DNA from: Corynebacterium maris DSM 45190
GTDB lineage: Bacteria > Actinomycetota > Actinomycetes > Mycobacteriales > Mycobacteriaceae
Length of the DNA stretch: 64,000 bases
Assembly: GCF_000442645.1 (NCBI RefSeq)
Contig: NC_021915.1
Coordinates: 1,612,001-1,676,000 of the forward strand
Direction of reading: 5' to 3'
The notes under the pieces: model-generated
The model's database searches: none
The model's input: only the letters and a program-made list of their open reading frames with translations
What the model was told of the DNA's origin: nothing
Made by a program: the position numbers and the translations under genes
Shown here: piece by piece, positions 7,349 to 16,378 of the stretch
Layout of the letters: each line of letters begins with the position of its first letter
How positions within the stretch are numbered: the stretch's first letter is position 1

Positions 7349-8626
7349 GTGTCTGTCGCCGTCTCTGCCGCCCCGCCTCCCCTGCTTCCCCCTGGGGCGC
7401 GGGCCAACGTCCTCGCCCGCGCGGCCCTCTGGCCGATCGCGGTGCTGCTGGTGGTGCACCGCGTGTTCTTTTTGGCCGCCAACGGTTCGCCCACCGACGA
7501 TTTCACCACGGTGTATTCCGCCGTCCGCAGGTTTTTGACCGGGGTGCCGGTCTACAACGAGAACTACGCGACGGTGGACCCGCACTACCTGTACAACCCC
7601 GGAGCCACGCTGCTGCTCGCCCCGATGGGGATCAGCGCTGACCTGGACGCCTCCCGGGCGGTGTTCATCGTGGTCAACGCGGCCGCCATCGTCATCGCGC
7701 TGGCGATCGCCACCCGTTTGGTCGGCCACCGATTGTCCTCGTGGGTGTGGCCCGCGGCCGTGGCGGTCGCGTTCCTCACCGAATCCGTAGTCAACACGTT
7801 GGTGTTCTCCAACATCAACGGTGTGCTGCTGTTGGTGTTCACCACCTTTCTGTGGCTGTTTGTGCACGGCCGGCGCTGGTGGGCGGGGCTGATGCTGGGC
7901 GTGGCGATCGTCGTCAAGCCCATGTTCGCCCCGGTCTTGCTGTTGCCTGTCCTGCGCCTGGACTGGCGCACCATCGTCGGCGGCGTCGGGGTGCCGGTGA
8001 TCGCCAACCTCATCGCCTGGCCGCTCGTTCCGCAGGCCAGTGACTACGTGACCCGCGTGATGCCGTACCTCAGCCAGACCCGCGATTACGCCAACGCCTC
8101 GCTGGCGGGGCTGGCGGTGTATTTCGACATGCCCGCCGGGTTGGAATGGGCGCTGTGGCTGGTGCTCGGGGTCTGCGTGGCCGTGGCCGTCGTCGGCCTG
8201 TGGTTCTGGCGCGACCGCGACCCGGTGTTCTGGGCGCTGACCACCTCCGGGGTGCTGCTGACCGGCGTATTCGTGATGAGCTCACTGGGACAGATGTATT
8301 ACTCCATGATGTTGTTCCCCATGATCATGACCGCGCTGCGTAAAGTCAGCGTCTTCCACGTCTGGCCCGCGTGGGTGGCGGCTTTCCTGGTGCTGTTTCC
8401 GGACGGTTGGTACCGCGAAGACTTCCCGGTGGCCGGTATTTGGGCCAGCCTGTTCGCCGCCACCGCCGGCTGGTCGCTGCTGCTGCTCGTCACCGCCGTG
8501 ACCGTGGCGGTGTGGACCGTGCCCCTGCTGCGCGAGTGGCGGGGGAATATCGGGCGATCGGATAGTGTTGTGGCCGATGAGTCCCCCGACCGGGGCTTAC
8601 CCTCGACGCAAAGGACGGTTTCATGA
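7349..8626 (+). CDS. aftC: alpha-(1->3) arabinofuranosyltransferase, GT87 membrane enzyme
   Basis: Polytopic GT-C glycosyltransferase of family GT87 (DUF2029). In mycobacteria and corynebacteria AftC adds branching arabinofuranose from decaprenyl-phospho-arabinose to arabinogalactan. The 425-residue product has about 10 hydrophobic helices. Its first external loop carries the acidic motif NGSPTDDFTTVYSA, the likely catalytic Asp pair of GT-C enzymes, followed by HYLYNPGATLLLAP. Naming as AftC rests on family plus position: RibD-like gene, this gene, msrB and then hemQ, as in M. tuberculosis Rv2671-Rv2676c. The GTG at 7349 has TAGCGT 6 bases upstream and no ribosome site (leaderless). Its stop overlaps the msrB start by 4 bp (ATGA), so translation is coupled. 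Confidence 0.82.
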   Translation: MSVAVSAAPPPLLPPGARANVLARAALWPIAVLLVVHRVFFLAANGSPTDDFTTVYSAVRRFLTGVPVYNENYATVDPHYLYNPGATLLLAPMGISADLDASRAVFIVVNAAAIVIALAIATRLVGHRLSSWVWPAAVAVAFLTESVVNTLVFSNINGVLLLVFTTFLWLFVHGRRWWAGLMLGVAIVVKPMFAPVLLLPVLRLDWRTIVGGVGVPVIANLIAWPLVPQASDYVTRVMPYLSQTRDYANASLAGLAVYFDMPAGLEWALWLVLGVCVAVAVVGLWFWRDRDPVFWALTTSGVLLTGVFVMSSLGQMYYSMMLFPMIMTALRKVSVFHVWPAWVAAFLVLFPDGWYREDFPVAGIWASLFAATAGWSLLLLVTAVTVAVWTVPLLREWRGNIGRSDSVVADESPDRGLPSTQRTVS

Positions 8627-9054
8627 GCGACGATACCCAGCAGACCAACTTCAAGCTGATCGCCGACGACGAATGGCGCCAGCGCCTGAGCCCGGAAGAA
8701 TACTACGTTCTGCGTCAGGCCGGCACCGAGCCGCCGGGGACCGGTGAATACGAGCACACCACCACCGAGGGCGTCTACTCGTGCCGGGCCTGCGGGGCGG
8801 AGATCTTCCGCTCGACCGAGAAGTTCGCCTCCAACTGCGGCTGGCCGTCGTTTCACTCCCCCGCGGGCAACGACGCCGTCATCGAGCGCCGCGACACCTC
8901 CCACGGCATGGTCCGCGTAGAGGTGCTCTGCGCGAACTGCGAGTCCCACCTGGGGCACGTCTTTGAGGGCGAGGGCTACCCCACCCCGACGGACCTGCGT
9001 TACTGCATCAACTCGCTGTCGATGAAGCTCGAGCCGGCCCAGGCCGAGAACTAA
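8623..9054 (+). CDS. msrB: peptide-methionine (R)-S-oxide reductase
   Basis: Repairs oxidised proteins by reducing methionine-R-sulfoxide. The 143-residue product has all the family signatures: two zinc CxxC pairs (YSCRACGAE and LCANCESH), WPSF, GHVF, and the C-terminal RYCINSLSMKL block with the catalytic Cys. It is a single-domain MsrB without an MsrA fusion. The ATG overlaps the aftC stop by 4 bp and is preceded by AAAGGA, so it is cotranscribed with aftC. A strong hairpin follows at 9070. Confidence 0.97.
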   Translation: MSDDTQQTNFKLIADDEWRQRLSPEEYYVLRQAGTEPPGTGEYEHTTTEGVYSCRACGAEIFRSTEKFASNCGWPSFHSPAGNDAVIERRDTSHGMVRVEVLCANCESHLGHVFEGEGYPTPTDLRYCINSLSMKLEPAQAEN

Positions 9055-9069
9055 AGCAGCGCTTGCTTC

Positions 9070-9107
9070 ACTCCCCGCGCGCCCAGTCCCGGGCGCTGGC
9101 GGGGAGT
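9070..9107. terminator. hairpin between convergent msrB and serine hydrolase genes
   Basis: ACTCCCCGC / GCGGGGAGT outer stem with an inner GCCC / GGGC, lying between two convergent genes. T-tracts are poor on both sides, so it may act in both directions with modest strength. Confidence 0.65.
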
Positions 9108-9132
9108 CTTGCTGTCACTGCCCGTAGAACAC

Positions 9133-10143
9133 TCACCCGGCGAGCGCGGCGTCGGCGACGTCCCGGAAGTGACGCACCGCGCGCCGCGGCGGCCAGATAT
9201 GCGACGTCATCAACGAGAAAGACACCCGCCGCTGCGGGTCATGCCATCCGATGGCGATGTTGGAGCCGTTGTGGCCGAAGGTGCGTGACCCAGGTGTAGA
9301 GCCGAAGAAAGTGCCGGCCGTCCCGCCGAGCTGCACCCCGTTCGCCCACCGGGTGTGCAGACCCGTGCCGCCGTCGACGCCGTCGAAGGTCAGGGACGCC
9401 ATGTCCCGCACACGCTCCGGTGACAGGTCGGGCAGCACCCGCTCCCCCGCCCACGTGCGGCCGAGGGCGTCGTAGAAGGTCGCCAACACCCGGCTGGAAC
9501 ACCACAACCCGCCGGAGGCGATCTGCGCCCGGCGGATTCGTGCGGAGCGGGCGACCGCGGCGATCTGCCGCCACGGGACGCCAGAGCCGGTCAGCCGCAC
9601 GCCTCGATCGTCGACGGCGGCGGGCAAGCCTAGAAACGCCTGCCCGGACAGCCCGAGCGGGGCCAGGACACGAGCGTCGAGAAGCTCACCGAGGCCCCGC
9701 CCGGTCACCCGCCGGCAGATTTCAGCGAGGATGACGCCATAGCTGAGCACCTCATAATGCGGTCGTGCCCCAGGCGGACGTCGCAGCGGGAGCCTTTCGA
9801 CGACCCGGACCGCAGCCCGCGGATTCGCCACCGCCGCCAACTCCGCCGGGGCCACGTCCAACCCCGAGCGGTGCTGCAACACGTGCCGGACGGTCACGGC
9901 GTGCTTGCCGCGGGCGGAAAACTCCGGCCACACCCACGCGACCGGGGTGTCCAGATCCAAGCGGCCGCGCTCGGCCAGTTGGTGGATCAGGACGCTGATC
10001 ATCGGTTTGAAGGCGGAAAACGACATGAACAAACCGTCCTTCCCGCCCCGGAACGCAGCGTCTATGTCCACCACGCCGTCGCGGATGACCGTCAGCTGAC
10101 TGGCTCCGGGGCGGGCGGCGGCGATCTCCGCTGCGTCCGGCAT
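9133..10143 (-). CDS. beta-lactamase-family serine hydrolase
   Basis: Class C beta-lactamase / penicillin-binding-protein fold hydrolase (esterase or peptidase type). The nucleophile motif SxxK appears as FSAFKP about residues 57-60. The second-motif region reads YEVLSYGVILAE, and the third-motif equivalent is GHNGSN near the C-terminus. No signal peptide is seen, so it is probably cytosolic. The start ATG at 10143 lies 10 bp after the hemQ stop on the same strand; no clear ribosome site is present, so coupling to hemQ translation is likely. A frame extending to 10188 overlaps hemQ and is less likely. The substrate is unknown. Confidence 0.82.
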   Translation of the reverse strand: MPDAAEIAAARPGASQLTVIRDGVVDIDAAFRGGKDGLFMSFSAFKPMISVLIHQLAERGRLDLDTPVAWVWPEFSARGKHAVTVRHVLQHRSGLDVAPAELAAVANPRAAVRVVERLPLRRPPGARPHYEVLSYGVILAEICRRVTGRGLGELLDARVLAPLGLSGQAFLGLPAAVDDRGVRLTGSGVPWRQIAAVARSARIRRAQIASGGLWCSSRVLATFYDALGRTWAGERVLPDLSPERVRDMASLTFDGVDGGTGLHTRWANGVQLGGTAGTFFGSTPGSRTFGHNGSNIAIGWHDPQRRVSFSLMTSHIWPPRRAVRHFRDVADAALAG

Positions 10144-10153
10144 TGCGGCTGCG

Positions 10154-10876
10154 TTACGGCAGCGCGTTGATGGCCTCGGCCACGTCATCGACGCGGCGGC
10201 CGGAGACGAACGGGGTCTCCTCCCGCACGTGCAGGCGGGCCTCGGTGTAGCGCATGGTGTGCATCAGGTCGACGATGCGGCCCAGCTCCGGGCCTTCGAA
10301 GGCCAGCATCCACTCGTAGTCGCCGAGGGCGAAGGCGGGGATGGTGTTGGCGCGCACGTCGGCGAAGTCCTTCGCGGCCTGGCCGTGCTGGCGCAGGATG
10401 CGGGAGCGCTCGGTGCCTTCCAGCAGGTACCACTCGTAGGAGCGGTTGAAGGGGTAGACCGTGATCCACCGTTCCGCTTCCTCGCCCATGATGAAGGACG
10501 GCAGGTGGCGCTTATTGAACTCGGCCGGGCGGTGCACGCCGTTGCCGATCCACCAGGTCTCCAGCGACTGGCCGAGCGTGGTGCGGCGGAAGCGCTGGTA
10601 GGCGTCCTGGATCTCATCGAAGTTCTCTGCGTGCCACCAGATCATGAAGTCGGCGTCGGCGCGGATGGCGGAGACGTCGTACAGCCCGCGGACGGTGACC
10701 TTGCCTTCCTCTGCGAGTGCCGCGAAGAAGTCGCGGGCCTCGGCGGTCAGGGCGTCGCGCTCAGAGCCCAGCGCTCCGGGGATGGCGCGGAAGACGGCGA
10801 ACTGGCTATAACGCTGAACACGGTTCAGCGCGACGTAGTCGAGCTCGTCCGCGGTTTTTTCGGTGTTGTCTGCCAT
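10154..10876 (-). CDS. hemQ: coproheme decarboxylase HemQ
   Basis: Chlorite-dismutase-fold enzyme that converts Fe-coproporphyrin III to heme b in the coproporphyrin-dependent pathway of Actinobacteria. The product is 240 residues. The conserved YPFNRSYEWYLL segment holds the catalytic Tyr, and ILRQHGQAAKDF holds the probable proximal heme His. The N-terminal YSQFAVFRA and the Glu/Trp-rich middle also fit the family. The start ATG at 10876 has AAAGGA 9 bases upstream. It is first in a two-gene unit with the serine hydrolase and is divergent from DUF3000. Confidence 0.95.
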   Translation of the reverse strand: MADNTEKTADELDYVALNRVQRYSQFAVFRAIPGALGSERDALTAEARDFFAALAEEGKVTVRGLYDVSAIRADADFMIWWHAENFDEIQDAYQRFRRTTLGQSLETWWIGNGVHRPAEFNKRHLPSFIMGEEAERWITVYPFNRSYEWYLLEGTERSRILRQHGQAAKDFADVRANTIPAFALGDYEWMLAFEGPELGRIVDLMHTMRYTEARLHVREETPFVSGRRVDDVAEAINALP

Positions 10877-11021
10877 GGGTGAGATCCTTTCATCGAACAT
10901 CGGAAGGGGGCTTCCGACCACAGTACTACTCAATCATAAGTTGGATACACACTCAGGTGGGCACTCGCCCATGCGGCGAGTCTCCACCGAGTGCCCCACC
11001 GGGGTCGATAGCGTGAACCCT

Positions 11022-11669
11022 GTGACGAACTCCGATACCAATCCGACGACTTCGCTCGCGGCCAAGGCGGCGGAAAAGGCCGAGCGCGAATCAGCCGACT
11101 CGCCTTCCACACCGCCCGTGTTCACCGCCGCCGTGGAGTCCATGCACGCCGCCCAGCTGCGTCCGGAGCTCACCCTCGGCACCATCCGCCCGCCCCAGCG
11201 ACTGGCGCCGTTCTCACACGCCGTCGGCATCGAGGTCGGCGGCGCCCAACCAGACGACATCGTCTTGCCCGACTCGGAGGGCGACGCCTTCGGCCGTCTC
11301 ATCCTGTTGCACGACCCGGCGGCCGAGGAGGCCTGGGAGGGGGAAATGCGGCTGGTGGCCTACATCCAGGCCGACATGGACGACGTCGTCGCCGCCGACC
11401 CCCTGCTGCCGGAGGTGGCGTGGCAGTGGCTGACCGAAGGGCTCGGCCACGCCGACGCCGGTTACACCAACCTGGGCGGCACCGTCACCGCCACCGCCTC
11501 CGTCCGCTTCGGCGATTTGAGCGGACCGCCGCGCGCCCATCAACTGGAAATGCGCGCCTCCTGGACCGCCGAGACCCCCGACCTGACCGCCCACGTCGAA
11601 GCTTTCGGACAGGTGCTGGCCAACGTCGCCGGACTCCCGCCCGCCGGCGTCACCTCGTTGAAGGGCTGA
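11022..11669 (+). CDS. DUF3000 family protein
   Basis: Actinobacterial family of unknown function. The 215-residue product is soluble and acidic, with recognisable segments FTAAVESMHAAQLRPEL, RLAPFSHAVGIEV, GRLILLHDP and HVEAFGQVLANVAGLPP. The neighbour downstream is an RNase D-like gene 5 bp away, as in other Actinobacteria (Rv2680-Rv2681). I chose GTG 11022 because TAGCGT at 11009-11014 ends 7 bases before it and there is no Shine-Dalgarno; a much longer frame from 10863 would run through the promoter region shared with hemQ. Function is not inferable beyond linkage to RNA or heme-region housekeeping genes. Confidence 0.85.
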   Translation: MTNSDTNPTTSLAAKAAEKAERESADSPSTPPVFTAAVESMHAAQLRPELTLGTIRPPQRLAPFSHAVGIEVGGAQPDDIVLPDSEGDAFGRLILLHDPAAEEAWEGEMRLVAYIQADMDDVVAADPLLPEVAWQWLTEGLGHADAGYTNLGGTVTATASVRFGDLSGPPRAHQLEMRASWTAETPDLTAHVEAFGQVLANVAGLPPAGVTSLKG

Positions 11670-11674
11670 AGGCG

Positions 11675-12877
11675 GTGACCACTGACCTCACCTGGCCCCG
11701 CGAGGGGCTGCCTGAACTGGTGGACACGCCGGCGGGCTTCGCACGCGCCGCCGCGGCGCTGGCCGCAGGCATCGGCCCCGTCGCCATCGACACCGAACGC
11801 GCCTCCGGATTCCGCTACGACGACCGCGCCTTCGTCCTCCAACTGCGCCGCAAGGGCACCGGCACTTTACTCATCGACCCGGAAGGCCACCGAGACGACG
11901 TCACGGCCGCGTTCGCGGGGGTGCTCAATGCCGCGGACTGGGTGCTGCACGCCGCCGCCTCCGACCTGCCGTCGCTGGCCATGCTGGGCTTCCACCCCGC
12001 CCGACTCTTCGACACGGAGCTGGCGGGGCGCCTGGCCGGGCTGGAGCACGTTAATCTCGCCGCCATGATCGAACATTTCTTCGACTTCCGCCTGGCCAAA
12101 GGCCACGGCGCCGAGGACTGGTCGCAGCGCCCCCTCCCGGAGAAGTGGCTCGCCTACGCGGCCCTCGACGTCGAATTGCTGCTGGATCTCGCCGAGGCCA
12201 TGACCGAACTTCTCGACGGCCAAGGCAAGCTGGAGTTCGCCGAGCAGGAATTTGACCACCTCGTCGACGCCCACAGCCTCGCCCCCGAACCGACGACGTG
12301 GCGCGACGTCAAAGGCGTGGGGACGCTGCGACGTCCCGAACAACTCAACGTGGCCCGTCATCTGTGGCGGGCCCGCGAGGACATCGCCGTGGCCGAAGAC
12401 CGGGCGGTGTCGAAGATCTTGCCGAACAAGGTCCTCGTCGAGATCGCCCGCACCCTGCCGACCGACCGCCGCGACTTGAGTTCCGTCCGCGGCTTCCCCG
12501 CCCGCCGAAACTCCGCCACCAGGTTCTGGTTCACCGAGCTCACCCACGCCCGCCACGTTGCGCGGGATCACTGGCCGGCGCCGCTTCCCCGCCGGGAGTC
12601 AGTGCCGTCCAAACCACTGTGGCAGCGGGAGTTCCCCGATTCCTGGGCCACCTACGAGACGGTCCGGGAGCAGATCGGCGAGCTGTCGGAGGCCACCGGG
12701 ATCCCTACCGAGAACCTGCTGCGCCCCGCCATCGTGCGCGAGGCCGTCTGGGCGGGCCGGGAAACCGGGGAGATCATCTCCCCCACCCAGCTGGGTGAGT
12801 GGCTGCGCTCCCGCGACGCCCGGCCGTGGCAGATCCAGCTGGTCGGGCCCCTTCTCACCGACGCGCTCGCCTCCTAA
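11675..12877 (+). CDS. rnd: RNase D-like 3'-5' exoribonuclease with HRDC domain
   Basis: DEDDy-type 3'-5' exonuclease acting on structured RNA such as tRNA precursors. Visible catalytic motifs are Exo I in VAIDTERASG (Asp, Glu), Exo II around LHAAASDLPSL (Asp), and Exo III in YAALDVELLLDLAE (Tyr, Asp). An HRDC helical domain follows (about residues 210-290), then an Actinobacteria-type C-terminal extension; the total of 400 residues is typical. GTG 11675 starts 5 bp after the DUF3000 stop, so the pair is an operon. It ends convergently with dxs. Confidence 0.92.
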   Translation: MTTDLTWPREGLPELVDTPAGFARAAAALAAGIGPVAIDTERASGFRYDDRAFVLQLRRKGTGTLLIDPEGHRDDVTAAFAGVLNAADWVLHAAASDLPSLAMLGFHPARLFDTELAGRLAGLEHVNLAAMIEHFFDFRLAKGHGAEDWSQRPLPEKWLAYAALDVELLLDLAEAMTELLDGQGKLEFAEQEFDHLVDAHSLAPEPTTWRDVKGVGTLRRPEQLNVARHLWRAREDIAVAEDRAVSKILPNKVLVEIARTLPTDRRDLSSVRGFPARRNSATRFWFTELTHARHVARDHWPAPLPRRESVPSKPLWQREFPDSWATYETVREQIGELSEATGIPTENLLRPAIVREAVWAGRETGEIISPTQLGEWLRSRDARPWQIQLVGPLLTDALAS

Positions 12878-12912
12878 GCGCCCCCTCATCCGCACGCGTT
12901 GCCGGAAGGGCG

Positions 12913-14820
12913 TCAGTCCCGGTCGAAGATATTCTCCATCCAGCCCATGACCGAGGCGGTCGCGCCTTCGGCGTCGAGCCCCACCTCCGCCAACAGCTCG
13001 GAGCGCGAGGCGTGCTTCGGGAAGACGTCCGGGAACGCCAGGTGGCGGATCGGGGTGTCGATCTCGGCGGCGTTCATCGCCTCGGAGATCAAGGAGCCCA
13101 CCCCACCCCGGATGACGCCGTCTTCGACGGTGACCACCAGGTCGTGGTCGTCGGCCAGCGCCAGCACGGAGCCGGGCACCGGCGCCACCCACCGGGGGTC
13201 GACGACGGTGACGTCGACGTGTTCTTCCGCGAGCGACTCGGCCACGGCCAGGGCGACGTCTGCGAGCGCACCGACCGAGACGATGAGCACGCTGACCGCG
13301 TCGGGGTCCTCGTCGCCGGCGTCGGAGTAACGCAGAATGTCGACGCCGTCGTTGAGCCGGGACACGGCCTCCACGTCCGCGGGCAACTCACCCTTGGGGA
13401 AACGCACGGCGGTCGGGCCGTCGTCGACGGTGATGGCTTCCTGGAACTGCTCGCGCAGCCGGGCGCCGTCCCGGGGCGCGGCGATCCGGATCCCCGGCAC
13501 GATCGAGGCGATCGCCAAGTCCCAGACCCCGTTGTGGCTGGCGCCGTCGGAGCCCGTCACGCCCGCTCGGTCGAGCACGAGCGTCACCGGCAGCTTCAGC
13601 AGGCCGACGTCCATGAGCAACTGGTCGAAACCGCGGTTAAGGAACGTCGAGTACAGGGCGACGACCGGGTGCATCCCGCCGAGCGCCAGTCCGGCGGCGG
13701 AGGTTAAGGCGTGTGCCTCGGCGATGCCGACGTCGAAGAAGCGGTCCGGGAACTCGTCGGCGAAAGGCTGCAGCCCCGTCGGCCCGGCCATGGCGGCGGT
13801 GATCGCCACGATGTCGTCGCGGTCACGGCCGGCCTGGATCAGCTCCTCGGAAAAGGCCGACGTCCACTTCGGTCCGGGGGCATTGCCGGACGGGAGCCCG
13901 GTGACCGGGTCGATGATTCCCGTGGCGTGCATCTGGTCTTTCACGTCGTTGACCGCCGGGGCGAACCCGTGGCCCTTCTCCGTGACCACATGCACGATGA
14001 TCGGCCCGTCGTAGCCCTTCGCGTACTCGAGATCGTGCAGCAGGTGGTCCAGGTCATGGCCGTTGACGGGGCCGACGTACTTGAGACCGAGGTCGGAGAA
14101 CATCTCGGTGGGCACGAGCTGGGATTTCACGCCCTCCTTGAAGGCGGCGAGCGCCTCATAGGTGCGCTCCCCGACCCAGCCCATCTGCTTGAGCCGCTTC
14201 TTGCCCTCTTCCATGAGCTCGTCGTAACCGTGGCGGGTGCGGATCGCCGAGAGGTTGTCCGCGATGCCGCCGATCGTCGGCGAGTAACTGCGGCCGTTGT
14301 CGTTGATGACCACGACGACGTTGCGGTCCCCGGAGGCGATGTTGTTCAGAGCTTCCCAACACATGCCGCCGGTCAGTGCGCCGTCGCCGACGACGGCGAC
14401 GACGTTGCGCTCCCCGTCCCCGGTGAGCTCCTTCGCCTTCGCCAAGCCGTCCGCGTACGACAGCGCGGCGGAGGCGTGGGACGATTCCGTCCAGTCGTGC
14501 TCGGACTCCGCCCGGTCGGTGTACCCGGACAGCCCGCCTTTCTTACGCAGGGTGTCGAACTGGTGGGAGCGGCCGGTGAGCATCTTGTGCACGTAGGACT
14601 GGTGTGAGGTGTCGAAGATGATCGGCTCCTGCGGGGAATCGAACACCCGGTGCAGCGCGATGCTCAACTCCACCACGCCCAGGTTAGGGCCGAGGTGGCC
14701 GCCGGTGGCGGACACTTTCTCGACCAGCAACGCGCGCACTTCCGCCGCCAGATCGTTGAGCATGTCGGCGGGGAGTGCCTTCAGATCCGCGGGAGAGGCT
14801 ATTCCACTGAGAATTCCCAT
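12913..14820 (-). CDS. dxs: 1-deoxy-D-xylulose-5-phosphate synthase
   Basis: Thiamine-diphosphate enzyme that condenses pyruvate and glyceraldehyde-3-phosphate, the first step of the MEP isoprenoid pathway. The 635-residue length is normal. N-terminal GGHLGPNLGVVELS, the GDGALTGGMCWEALNN ThDP/Mg site, transketolase-like FDVGIAEAHA and the C-terminal transketolase domain are all present. The ATG has GGAAGG 6 bases upstream. It is 81 bp downstream of the RNA methyltransferase gene on the same strand, a conserved actinobacterial pair. Confidence 0.97.
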   Translation of the reverse strand: MGILSGIASPADLKALPADMLNDLAAEVRALLVEKVSATGGHLGPNLGVVELSIALHRVFDSPQEPIIFDTSHQSYVHKMLTGRSHQFDTLRKKGGLSGYTDRAESEHDWTESSHASAALSYADGLAKAKELTGDGERNVVAVVGDGALTGGMCWEALNNIASGDRNVVVVINDNGRSYSPTIGGIADNLSAIRTRHGYDELMEEGKKRLKQMGWVGERTYEALAAFKEGVKSQLVPTEMFSDLGLKYVGPVNGHDLDHLLHDLEYAKGYDGPIIVHVVTEKGHGFAPAVNDVKDQMHATGIIDPVTGLPSGNAPGPKWTSAFSEELIQAGRDRDDIVAITAAMAGPTGLQPFADEFPDRFFDVGIAEAHALTSAAGLALGGMHPVVALYSTFLNRGFDQLLMDVGLLKLPVTLVLDRAGVTGSDGASHNGVWDLAIASIVPGIRIAAPRDGARLREQFQEAITVDDGPTAVRFPKGELPADVEAVSRLNDGVDILRYSDAGDEDPDAVSVLIVSVGALADVALAVAESLAEEHVDVTVVDPRWVAPVPGSVLALADDHDLVVTVEDGVIRGGVGSLISEAMNAAEIDTPIRHLAFPDVFPKHASRSELLAEVGLDAEGATASVMGWMENIFDRD

Positions 14821-14901
14821 GAGAGGCCTTCCGTTTTCATCTCCTCAGGCGACCGGCCGTTGATGAGACCAGTCGCGGTTAACTGCTTACCGTACCGTCA
14901 C

Positions 14902-16155
14902 CTAGTCTGACTGCGGGAATTCCGGAGTCAGTTCCGCGATCACTTCGAAGTGGTGGGTGCCGGGGAAGGCGTTGATCACGGCCAGCCGGTCAATCGCGTA
15001 ACCGGCCCGCAGCCACGCCTTGGCGTCGCGGGTGAAGGTCGCCGGATCGCAGCCGACGTGGATGACGCGGGCGGGCTTGTCCTGCGCGGTCAGCTCCACC
15101 ACCTTGTCGCCGGCGCCGGTCCGCGGCGGATCCAACAGCACGACGTCCGCGGCCGGCAAGTTGCCCACCGCGTTGTCCACGCGCTTGTTCACGCGCTCGA
15201 CGTCGTAGTCGGCCAGGCCCTCTTGTTCCCGGCCGCTGGCCGCCTTCGAGTAATCCACGGAGAAGATCTGTGCCTTGTCGCCGAGGGCGTCGCCCAAGGC
15301 GGGGACGAACAGGCCGACGCCGCCGTAGAGGTCCCAGGCGACCGGTTTCTTGGCGTCCGTCTCCAGGTCGGCGAGCCACCGGCGCACCAGCGAGGTGTAG
15401 GCGTCCGGGGCCTGTGCGTGCGCCTGCCAGAACGCGGTGGGCGGGAAGGAGAATTCGACGCCGTCGGCGTGCTCGGTGACGGTGCCGCCGCCTTCGACGA
15501 CCTCGGTGAACTTCTCCACCCGCGACCCGCGGCGGGCCTTGCGGGTTTCCACGATGTGGCGCTTGCCTTCCCCATCGCGCGCCACGATGATCTCGGAGCC
15601 GGGGGTGAAGGTGCGGGCCCCGGGTCCGACGACGCCGTCGAGCAGGCCTTCGGCGACCTGGGTGCAGGCGACGTCGGTGACCAGGTCGTGCGACCTGAGC
15701 TTCCGGGTTCCGGCCCGACCCTGCTCGTCGACGCCGAGGCGCACGCGGGTGCGCCAGCCGCGATGCGGGGTCAGGTCGATGAGTTCCGGGGTGGGCAGCG
15801 TCTCGGCGTCGACGACGCGGCTGAGCTGTCCGAGGAGCACGTCGGTTTTCAGCTCGAGTTCCTTGCTCGGGTCGATGTCACCGAAGTCGCAACAGCCGGC
15901 GCCCTGGGCGGCGGCCGGGCAGCGCTGCTGCCCGCGGTAGTCGCCGGCCTGCTCCACGCTGTGCACGTGGGCCCGGGCGAAACGCTTTTTGACCTCGGTG
16001 ACCTCGGCCGTCACGGTGTCGCCGGGGTAGGCGCCCCGGATGAAGACCACGCGTCCGTCGGCGTCACGGGCGATGGCTTCACCGCCGTGCGCCATCCGGG
16101 TGGCGGTCAGGGTGCGGGTGTCACCGGTGTTCACGGCGGGGGTGGTCTCGCTCAC
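14902..16155 (-). CDS. RumA/TrmA-like RNA (uracil-5-)-methyltransferase
   Basis: SAM-dependent m5U methyltransferase of the TrmA/RlmD superfamily. An N-terminal TRAM domain (residues ~5-60, GGEAIARDADGRVVFIRGAYPGD) is followed by iron-sulfur cysteines in CPAAAQGAGCCDFGD, the SAM motif WDLYGGVGLFVPALG, LLDPPRTGAG, and the catalytic Cys in HVGCDPATFTRD. The start is GTG 16155 with GGAG 8 bases upstream. The open frame extends to 16665, but its upstream part is Pro/Arg/Thr-rich shadow sequence antisense-like to DUF3710 and is rejected. The target nucleotide is not determined. Confidence 0.92.
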   Translation of the reverse strand: MSETTPAVNTGDTRTLTATRMAHGGEAIARDADGRVVFIRGAYPGDTVTAEVTEVKKRFARAHVHSVEQAGDYRGQQRCPAAAQGAGCCDFGDIDPSKELELKTDVLLGQLSRVVDAETLPTPELIDLTPHRGWRTRVRLGVDEQGRAGTRKLRSHDLVTDVACTQVAEGLLDGVVGPGARTFTPGSEIIVARDGEGKRHIVETRKARRGSRVEKFTEVVEGGGTVTEHADGVEFSFPPTAFWQAHAQAPDAYTSLVRRWLADLETDAKKPVAWDLYGGVGLFVPALGDALGDKAQIFSVDYSKAASGREQEGLADYDVERVNKRVDNAVGNLPAADVVLLDPPRTGAGDKVVELTAQDKPARVIHVGCDPATFTRDAKAWLRAGYAIDRLAVINAFPGTHHFEVIAELTPEFPQSD

Positions 16156-16378
16156 GAGCGGGGCTCCGTTTCTTGGGGAAGGTGGTGCTGTGCGTCGTCC
16201 GGGTCGTCGGGGGCTTCTCCTGCGCAGCGGCGTCGTCGGCGAAGCGGTGGGCTCGGCGGGCCATCGGGAGGATGTGCGGGGCGGAGAGCGCATTGGTCGC
16301 ATCAGCGTCGTAAAAACTATTGTGCACGAGCAGTGGCGAAATGCACGCATGCCCCGCCCACAGAGACGAGGCGGCCGG